DNA of 38,662 nucleotides, taken from an uncultured Blautia sp. (lineage in GTDB: Bacteria > Bacillota > Clostridia > Lachnospirales > Lachnospiraceae). A program made the translations under genes and the position numbers. Each line of letters starts with the position of its first letter. Position 1 is the stretch's first letter. Location of the stretch: assembly GCA_934426285.1 (NCBI GenBank), contig CAKRYE010000017.1, positions 1-38,662 of the forward strand, in the 5' to 3' direction. Under the pieces are notes generated by a model. That model was given only the letters and a program-made list of their open reading frames with translations. It ran no database searches and had not been told where the DNA came from. Shown here piece after piece: positions 33,680 through 38,662 of the stretch.

Positions 33680-35425
33680 CTAAAAAGATATTATGGTATT
33701 ATTCATATCAATTGCACGGATATAGTCCATGGATTTTGATACTTTCTTGACAAGTTCAATCCCATGTATGTCAAAATCTTCACTGTCATACTGATATTCC
33801 AAAGGATTGAAGTTCACACCGTTATCTCTGATCCTCAGTCTGCAGAGATCATCCTCCAGACAAAGGTTAATGTCGATCCAGTTGGAGGTTTTTCCCCCGA
33901 ATCGGATAATATTTACAGTCATCTCCTCCGCACACACTGCGGCAAGATTTGCCTTGCTTTTAGAAGCGCCCTGATCCTGGCAAAACTCTATGATCTTCTT
34001 ATGAACTGTTTCTGCTTCCTCCATGGTACTCTTAATGGAAAAATCCAGATTAATTCCCGGATTTTTGTCAGGAACAATATAAAAGCTTGTATTCTTATGT
34101 TTGATTTTTCTGAAAATATAGGTTGCAATTACAGTTATGATCTCAGTGGCAACAAATCCAACTGCAATTCCGTCGATTCCGATGCCGTCAATCTGTTTCC
34201 ATACAAGGATTCCTACCAGAGTTGCAGGTAAAACTACTACTGCATTCTCCAGGAATGTGGCAAAGCTTGCAATGGCTGTCTCCTCAATGGATTCGTAATA
34301 GCTGATAATAAACTTATTCCACAGGTAAGGGATCACACATAAAGCAAAGATGCGCAATGCCTGGACCATATGGTTGCCCAGTTCTCCACCACCGCTTCCG
34401 AACAGAATGGTGATCTCTTCGGTAAACAGCATAATCAGGACAAAGATCACAGCCAGCAGGATGTAGCTGTATTTCAGCATTTTTTTGCAGAGAACCCGGA
34501 TTCCCACGTAGTCCTTCTCTCCGAAAAGAATTCCTGCCACATTTGGGATCACACCGATGATTCCGCCTGTAAGCATCTCAACGATCAGCAGTACATTGTC
34601 GCAGACAGTAAATACTGCCATACCTTCCTCGCCCAGCTGATTCATGATAATGGTATTCAGTCCAAGTGCTTTTATAAAATTGGCTGCCATAAAGATCAGC
34701 ATAGGAACGCCGGTAACAATGGCTTCCTTTGTTATCCCCAACTCACTGAGCTTCAGTCCCATCAGACGGAGATTTCGTTTGTCAGAACGGATATAGATCA
34801 GGAAAATTCCCATGGCAAACAGGAAACCAAGTACAGTTGATAAGGATGCACCTGTGATCCCCATAGGAGTGAATCTCAGGAAAATATAGTCCAGTACAAG
34901 GTTGATCACATTGGCGGCAATCAGATAAGCAGATGCCAACTCCGGATGATTCTCTACTCCAAGGTAGTTGACCATCATCAGGCCAATGCCGATCACCGGT
35001 GCACCCAGCATACTTACACGAATGTAATCTCTGGTATAATGGGTCAGCACACCGTCACCGGCTACCAGAAGCCTGGCAATGGGACCGGCAGCAGGAATGG
35101 CACAGATTGCAATTATAATTCCCACTACAAGTGTTACGATAAAGGTGGCGGAAAATAGCTTTGACGCACCTTCCTTGTCTCGCTTGCCAAGCATGTTTCC
35201 CACAGCTATAGAACCGCCGATACCCAGGCAGTAGCCGGTCAGCTGAATGATCGTTTCCACCGGCAGACTCAGGGTAACTGCAGACATTGCTTCCACCCCG
35301 ATCAGATTACTTACAAATATGGTATCTACGATATTTCCCAGCTGAAGTGCCAGAGACATCATAATCCCCGGAATAATATACTTATTCAGCTTTGCATTCA
35401 ACAGTCTGTTATTTCTCTCTTCCAT
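33680..35425 (-). CDS. MATE exporter fused to a C-terminal HATPase domain
   Basis: The 581-residue protein has a MATE-family transporter (about 1-440): twelve hydrophobic helices and motifs such as LALQLGNIVDTIFVSNLIG and LGVENHPELASAYLI. From about 455 to 581 it has a soluble GHKL/HATPase_c_2 domain with an N-box in CAEEMTVNIIRFGG (near 497-504), a G1 motif DNGVNFNPLEY and a weaker G2 (DIHGIELVKK, first Gly missing). It is related in pattern to the free HATPase at 23863-24270. It is the first gene of the operon, so product export is the natural role, while the HATPase tail could bind or phosphorylate the STAS protein. I chose the ATG at 35425, about 8 bases after AAGGGG. Confidence 0.88.
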   Translation of the reverse strand: MEERNNRLLNAKLNKYIIPGIMMSLALQLGNIVDTIFVSNLIGVEAMSAVTLSLPVETIIQLTGYCLGIGGSIAVGNMLGKRDKEGASKLFSATFIVTLVVGIIIAICAIPAAGPIARLLVAGDGVLTHYTRDYIRVSMLGAPVIGIGLMMVNYLGVENHPELASAYLIAANVINLVLDYIFLRFTPMGITGASLSTVLGFLFAMGIFLIYIRSDKRNLRLMGLKLSELGITKEAIVTGVPMLIFMAANFIKALGLNTIIMNQLGEEGMAVFTVCDNVLLIVEMLTGGIIGVIPNVAGILFGEKDYVGIRVLCKKMLKYSYILLAVIFVLIMLFTEEITILFGSGGGELGNHMVQALRIFALCVIPYLWNKFIISYYESIEETAIASFATFLENAVVVLPATLVGILVWKQIDGIGIDGIAVGFVATEIITVIATYIFRKIKHKNTSFYIVPDKNPGINLDFSIKSTMEEAETVHKKIIEFCQDQGASKSKANLAAVCAEEMTVNIIRFGGKTSNWIDINLCLEDDLCRLRIRDNGVNFNPLEYQYDSEDFDIHGIELVKKVSKSMDYIRAIDMNNTIISF

Positions 35426-35487
35426 CGCTCCATCCCCTTTGTTTTCAGTTTTTTCAAAATTTTTGTCACAAACTGTAAGATATTTAG

Positions 35488-35516
35488 ATTTTACCATTTC
35501 ACAGGGCAAATAGCAA
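35488..35516 (-). promoter_or_regulatory. Candidate promoter of the MATE/peptide-synthetase operon
   Basis: TTGCTA (complement of 35511-35516) and TAAAAT (complement of 35488-35493) are 17 bases apart, just downstream of the pseudopilin terminator. The match is fair (4/6 and 5/6). It would give a 5' UTR of about 55 bases. Confidence 0.5.
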
Positions 35517-35543
35517 GTTAATACAGGCTAAGATAAAAAAATA

Positions 35544-35586
35544 AAACCCACTGTTCTTTGCTTTTCGCAATTGGAACAGTGGGTTT
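35544..35586 (-). terminator. Strong terminator after the pseudopilin gene
   Basis: AAACCCACTGTTC (35544-35556) pairs perfectly with GAACAGTGGGTTT (35574-35586), and an inner TTGC/GCAA stem extends it. On the minus strand a T-rich tract (TTTTATTTTTTTAT) follows. It insulates the peptide-synthetase promoter from upstream transcription. Confidence 0.85.
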
Positions 35587-35675
35587 GCCTGATTAATTAA
35601 AGAAGCTGTTTAGAGAAAAAATGATTTTTCAAGAATTGTGAAAATAAATTTTCAGGTATTTTACATCATTTCCAT

Positions 35676-36509
35676 TTATGATTGTGGTTTTGATTGAGGC
35701 GGGGTAATGTCGTACCAGGTTGATCCGCCATCGTAGGAACGGTAAACGCTTTCTGTGCTTACATAAGTAAACTCTTTGATGGAACCCTCAGGGCCGTAGG
35801 TGTAGTAGGCGAAGCAATTCTGATTTAGTTTTTCAGCATAAATATTAGCTTGCAGCTTATAAAATGGGCTTTTATTATAGGGAGCAGGTGTAGGAGTATA
35901 GGATTTAAGTACATCCTTAAAGGCCGCGGAATCTGCATAGTATATACGTACGTCGCTAAAAGTCTTCTTATTAATTGTAAAACTTTGGTTGGAGTAGAAT
36001 GCTTCATTGTTCTGCATATTATTATTATTACGAAAGTTATATGCCGCATGAAGGGTTCGATAAGCAGTGTCTCCATCAGTACTACTATCCAGACTTCCCA
36101 GACTTCCTTTGCATGGCGCCTTATCCGTCCATGTGAAGATTGCCCCCTTGCTTTTATCATAGGAAACCACACAGTATCCATTGCTGCCAGGTGTTCCGAA
36201 CCAGTTTTCAGTCGGCGTACCATTATATGAAGCTCCTCCGACTGAGACCGGAAGGGGACTCTGCCAGTCCGATACCTTTTGCTTTAAATCAAATATAATG
36301 GGTGCTGGAATTTCATCTTTTTCAGCCACAGTTATCATCAGCTCTGAATAAGCGGATTTGGCATTGGCCAGATCCGTTGCCTCACGGCTTCTCTCCACAT
36401 ATTTTGTGTAGGCGGGAGATAAAATTCCTACAAGTACTGCAAGGATTGAAATAACCACGATCAGCTCTACAAGCGTGAATCCCTCATTCCCTCTTCTTTT
36501 GTATCCCAT
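35676..36509 (-). CDS. Type IV pilin-like / pseudopilin (GFTLVELIVVI) protein
   Basis: The 277-residue protein has a short Lys/Arg-rich leader ending in NEG, then FTLVELIVVISILAVLVGIL, the class III prepilin motif with Glu at position +5; a type IV prepilin peptidase would cut before Phe. The rest is a soluble head, rich in aromatic and Ser residues, with a YRSYDGGSTWYDI segment near the end. GGAGG lies 6 bases before the ATG. No other pilus, secretion or prepilin-peptidase gene is in the window, so its assembly machinery must lie elsewhere. Confidence 0.85.
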   Translation of the reverse strand: MGYKRRGNEGFTLVELIVVISILAVLVGILSPAYTKYVERSREATDLANAKSAYSELMITVAEKDEIPAPIIFDLKQKVSDWQSPLPVSVGGASYNGTPTENWFGTPGSNGYCVVSYDKSKGAIFTWTDKAPCKGSLGSLDSSTDGDTAYRTLHAAYNFRNNNNMQNNEAFYSNQSFTINKKTFSDVRIYYADSAAFKDVLKSYTPTPAPYNKSPFYKLQANIYAEKLNQNCFAYYTYGPEGSIKEFTYVSTESVYRSYDGGSTWYDITPPQSKPQS

Positions 36510-36648
36510 GTTTCGCCTCCATAAATATCATTCGAATATTTCCCCGTTTGATGCACCCAAAAAAGAAAACAGGAGAATATTCAATAAGTATTACCATATT
36601 AACATAGAACCACAGATTAATCCATAGGATACTTAATAATATTTTAAG

Positions 36649-36677
36649 AGTATAATATTTCAGGGATAATAAAGCAA
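36649..36677 (-). promoter_or_regulatory. Candidate promoter of the pseudopilin gene
   Basis: TTGCTT (complement of 36672-36677) and TATACT (complement of 36649-36654) are 17 bases apart. It begins in the tail of the preceding terminator and would give a leader of about 130 bases. Confidence 0.45.
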
Positions 36678-36678
36678 A

Positions 36679-36714
36679 ACGCACTCCACAGAAATGAACT
36701 CCTGTAAAGTGCGT
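36679..36714 (-). terminator. Terminator after the amino-acid-binding protein gene
   Basis: ACGCACT (36679-36685) pairs with AGTGCGT (36708-36714), with an inner ACAG/CTGT pair. On the minus strand TTTTGCTTT follows. It lies about 65 bases beyond the stop codon. Confidence 0.7.
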
Positions 36715-36780
36715 CTCATTTTATTTATAACTCAATACTTGTAAGAATATGAATTATGATCCATTTTATACTTGTCCCTA

Positions 36781-37770
36781 TTATTCAGCTGCTGCTGTCT
36801 CTTCCGGTGCTTCTGTTACTTCTGCATTTTCTGTATCATCGGATGCTGCATCTGCATCTGTTGTATCCGCTTCCTCTGCATCTTCTGCTGCAGAATCTTC
36901 ACTGTCTACAACTCCGCCTTCCACAACAAGGTCTTCAGGATTAATGTTATCGCCATATACCGGTTTCAGAGTTTCTTCAAAGTCTTTGTGGAAGAACTGT
37001 TCGTCTGCCAGAGATTTGATTTCATCATTGATCGCGTTCAGAAGATCTGCATTTCCTTTCTGTACTGCAGGAGCGATTGTATCGATATCACCCAGAGATT
37101 CGATTCCTACAGAAAAGCCTTTGTTCTGCTGTGCCCATGCAAGTACCTCTGTGTTGTCTGTGGAGAATGCATCTCCTCTTCCATCAAGAAGTGCATCATA
37201 AGCTTCCTGATATTCATCAAATTTTACAAGTTCAATATCCGGATAGTTTTCTGTGAAGTATGTTTCTGCTGTTGTTCCCTTTACTACGATCAGCTTCTTA
37301 CCTTCCAGATCTTTTACATCTGTGATCAATGCATCATCAGGAGAAACAACGCCGAGAGCCACTTTCATATATGGAAGTGCAAAATCTACCTTTTCTGCTC
37401 TTTCATCTGTTACTGTGAAGTTTGCGAGGATTACATCAACTTTTGCAGACTGCAGATATTCTACACGGCTTGCTGCCTCTACATATGTAAATTCTACATC
37501 ATCTTCGCTTCCGAGAAGGTCTTTTGCAAGTCTCTTACCAAAGTAAACATCGTAACCCTGAACCTCACCGTTTTCATCTACATATCCAAATGGGTTCTTG
37601 TCACTGAATACACCGATCTTAATCTTTCCGTCTTTTTTGATCTCATCCAGAGTACGGGCCTGTGCAGTGTTTCCGCCGTCATCTGCTGCACTTACAAGAA
37701 TACTTCCTCCAAGCAGTGTTGTTGCTGCTACACCTGTTGCTAATAAAACTGCTAATAATTTTTTCTTCAT
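36781..37770 (-). CDS. Polar amino-acid ABC transporter substrate-binding protein
   Basis: The 329-residue protein has a signal peptide (MKKKLLAVLLATGVAATTLLGGSILVSA, likely cleaved at VSA-A) without a lipobox Cys, then a family-3 solute-binding fold: GKIKIGVFSDKNPFGYVDENGEVQGYDVYFGKRLA, VEFTYVEAASRVEYLQSAKVDVILANFTVT, and LEGKKLIVVKGTTAE. These bind polar amino acids (Gln, Cys or similar). After about residue 275 there is an Asp/Glu/Ala-rich tail of about 50 residues. With no lipid anchor, this tail or a transporter interaction may keep it near the cell. GGAGG lies 8 bases before the ATG. Confidence 0.93.
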   Translation of the reverse strand: MKKKLLAVLLATGVAATTLLGGSILVSAADDGGNTAQARTLDEIKKDGKIKIGVFSDKNPFGYVDENGEVQGYDVYFGKRLAKDLLGSEDDVEFTYVEAASRVEYLQSAKVDVILANFTVTDERAEKVDFALPYMKVALGVVSPDDALITDVKDLEGKKLIVVKGTTAETYFTENYPDIELVKFDEYQEAYDALLDGRGDAFSTDNTEVLAWAQQNKGFSVGIESLGDIDTIAPAVQKGNADLLNAINDEIKSLADEQFFHKDFEETLKPVYGDNINPEDLVVEGGVVDSEDSAAEDAEEADTTDADAASDDTENAEVTEAPEETAAAE

Positions 37771-37799
37771 GTCCTTTTCCTCCATGTCTTAAAATTTTA

Positions 37800-37808
37800 A
37801 TTATATCA
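37800..37808 (-). promoter_or_regulatory. Extended -10 promoter candidate before the binding-protein gene
   Basis: TGATATAAT on the minus strand gives a perfect -10 with a TGn extension, 30 bases before the ATG. No clear -35. It would permit separate, stronger expression of the binding protein relative to the ATPase. Confidence 0.45.
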
Positions 37809-37879
37809 TAAATTTTATAATTACCTGTTGTGATCCAGCCTTTCAAACACGCTCTAATTTGAGCAATGTTCTTTAGCTG

Positions 37880-38635
37880 TTACTTTTTAACAGTTTCATA
37901 ATGGAAACTGTTCAGGAACTGCTTTGCCCTGTCTGTCTGTGGATTGTCAAAAAACTGTTCCGGAGTATTCTCTTCTACAATATTTCCTTTATCCATAAAG
38001 ATCACCCTGTCTGCCACAGATCTGGCAAATTCCATCTCGTGAGTTACGATCAGCATAGTCATTCCTGTTTTTGCAAGTTCCAGAACTACCTGAAGTACTT
38101 CCCTTACCATCTCCGGGTCAAGAGCTGCTGTAATCTCATCCAGAAGCATAATTTCCGGATGCATCAGCATGGCACGTACAATAGCAACTCTCTGCTTCTG
38201 ACCACCGGACAGCTGTCTTGGATAACTGTCTTTCTTATCCAGAAGTCCAACTCTGTCCAGAAGCTGTTCTGCTTCTTTTTTTACTTCTTCTTTATTTCTT
38301 TTCTGCACTTTCAAAGGTGCCAGAAGAAGATTATTTAAGATTGTCATATTTGGAAAAAGATCATAACTCTGAAAAACCATTCCGATTTTTTCCCTGACTT
38401 TGCTGATATTCTTTTTTTCGTTTTCATAGCTTACACCATTAAGCTTCAACACACCGCTGTCTGTCTCTTCCAGGCGGTTGATACATCGCAGGAAGGTGCT
38501 TTTTCCACATCCGGAAGGTCCTACAATTACTACTACTTCTCCTTTTTGCATGGAGAAAGAAACATCATCCAGAATAGGAACATTATTTACATATGATTTC
38601 TTTAAATGCTCTACTTCTAAAATCGGCTGTCCCAT
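37880..38635 (-). CDS. Amino-acid ABC transporter ATP-binding protein (GlnQ-like)
   Basis: The 251-residue ATPase energises amino-acid import. Walker A is GPSGCGKST (39-47), the Q-loop is FQSYDLFPN, the signature is LSGGQKQR, and Walker B is [14 protein letters not shown], where an Ile replaces the Pro usual in family members (DEPT). A HEM (H-loop) follows in IVTHEM. It is upstream of its binding-protein gene and abuts an upstream frame at the window edge that is probably the permease. GAGG lies 8 bases before the ATG. Confidence 0.95.
   Translation of the reverse strand: MGQPILEVEHLKKSYVNNVPILDDVSFSMQKGEVVVIVGPSGCGKSTFLRCINRLEETDSGVLKLNGVSYENEKKNISKVREKIGMVFQSYDLFPNMTILNNLLLAPLKVQKRNKEEVKKEAEQLLDRVGLLDKKDSYPRQLSGGQKQRVAIVRAMLMHPEIMLLDEITAALDPEMVREVLQVVLELAKTGMTMLIVTHEMEFARSVADRVIFMDKGNIVEENTPEQFFDNPQTDRAKQFLNSFHYETVKK
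37889..37912. repeat. Inverted repeat in the last codons of the ATPase gene
   Basis: AACAGTTTC and GAAACTGTT (9 bp, perfect) flank a 6-base loop. The hairpin ends 7 bases before the stop codon and has no U-tract, so it may be a decay-protection or processing stem between the ATPase and binding-protein messages. Confidence 0.5.
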
Positions 38636-38662
38636 TCATTTATCCTCATTTCTATTAGTCTG
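38636..38662 (-). CDS. C-terminal end of an upstream gene, probably the ABC permease (partial)
   Basis: On the minus strand a frame open to the window edge encodes eight residues (QTNRNEDK) and stops with TGA directly before the ATPase ATG. A permease gene is the usual neighbour at this place. Only the position supports the call. Confidence 0.35.
   Translation of the reverse strand, partial: QTNRNEDK

Noticed and set aside
36510..36650. Possible c-di-GMP riboswitch before the pseudopilin gene
   Set aside because: Pilin genes often have one, but the GEMM core sequences are not seen in this leader.
36772..37743. A 323-codon Cys-rich plus-strand frame opposite the binding-protein gene
   Set aside because: The Cys/Phe richness is the antisense image of Glu/Ala/Lys codons in the real gene; there is no start signal.
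1..38662. CRISPR arrays, tRNA or rRNA genes and intact insertion sequences
   Set aside because: No regularly spaced repeats, no cloverleaf-like tRNA sequence and no transposase gene were recognised in the window by eye.

Overview
The window looks like chromosome of a Gram-positive gut-type anaerobe of the Clostridia, most likely family Lachnospiraceae and Blautia-like. The grounds are moderate-to-low GC, strong AAGGAGG ribosome-binding sites, an L27 with a cleavable N-terminal extension next to a Prp protease, SepF, and a LexA with a Firmicutes-type operator. This is an inference from gene content and order; no database search was run.

Layout. (1) 1-2081, plus strand: the 3' end of a NifX-like iron-molybdenum-cluster protein gene, a debris zone with remnants of a large serine recombinase and a tyrosine integrase, then two small unassigned genes. 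(2) 2133-7661, minus strand: a complete tyrosine recombinase, a secreted M23 peptidase with many wall-binding repeats, dtd, an AI-2E family exporter and a cytidylate-kinase-like protein. (3) 13940-7732, minus strand: a cell-division and envelope run (HlyD-like protein, YggS, SepF, YlmH, AroB, LspA, RluA-family synthase). It is divergent from lexA, whose promoter carries a probable SOS box. (4) 23025-14784, minus strand: the conserved translation and ribosome-assembly block (two radical-SAM-associated genes, RNase G/E, rplU-prp-rpmA, obgE, yhbY, nadD, yqeK, rsfS), with an internal promoter and leader at rplU and a terminator after rpmA.

(5) 35425-23223, minus strand: the accessory centrepiece, a tightly packed five-gene operon of about 12.2 kb. 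It encodes a MATE exporter fused to a C-terminal HATPase domain, a 2996-residue three-module nonribosomal peptide synthetase ending in a thioester reductase (A-T-C-A-T-C-A-T-R), a STAS anti-sigma-antagonist-like protein, a free HATPase (RsbW/SpoIIAB-like), and an Sfp-type phosphopantetheinyl transferase. The inferred product is a tripeptide released as an aldehyde (or alcohol), activated by the local transferase and exported by the MATE protein. The unusual part is a partner-switching pair inside the operon plus a second HATPase welded to the exporter, with no sigma factor and no PP2C phosphatase in the window. (6) 38662-35676, minus strand: an amino-acid ABC transporter (ATPase and binding protein) and a lone type IV pseudopilin-like gene.

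Two regulatory arrangements stand out. A terminator hairpin downstream of the peptide-synthetase operon overlaps the promoter of the next operon, so that promoter's own transcripts would lack most of its outer arm. Clear promoters also sit at the rplU leader, at lexA and before the peptide-synthetase operon.
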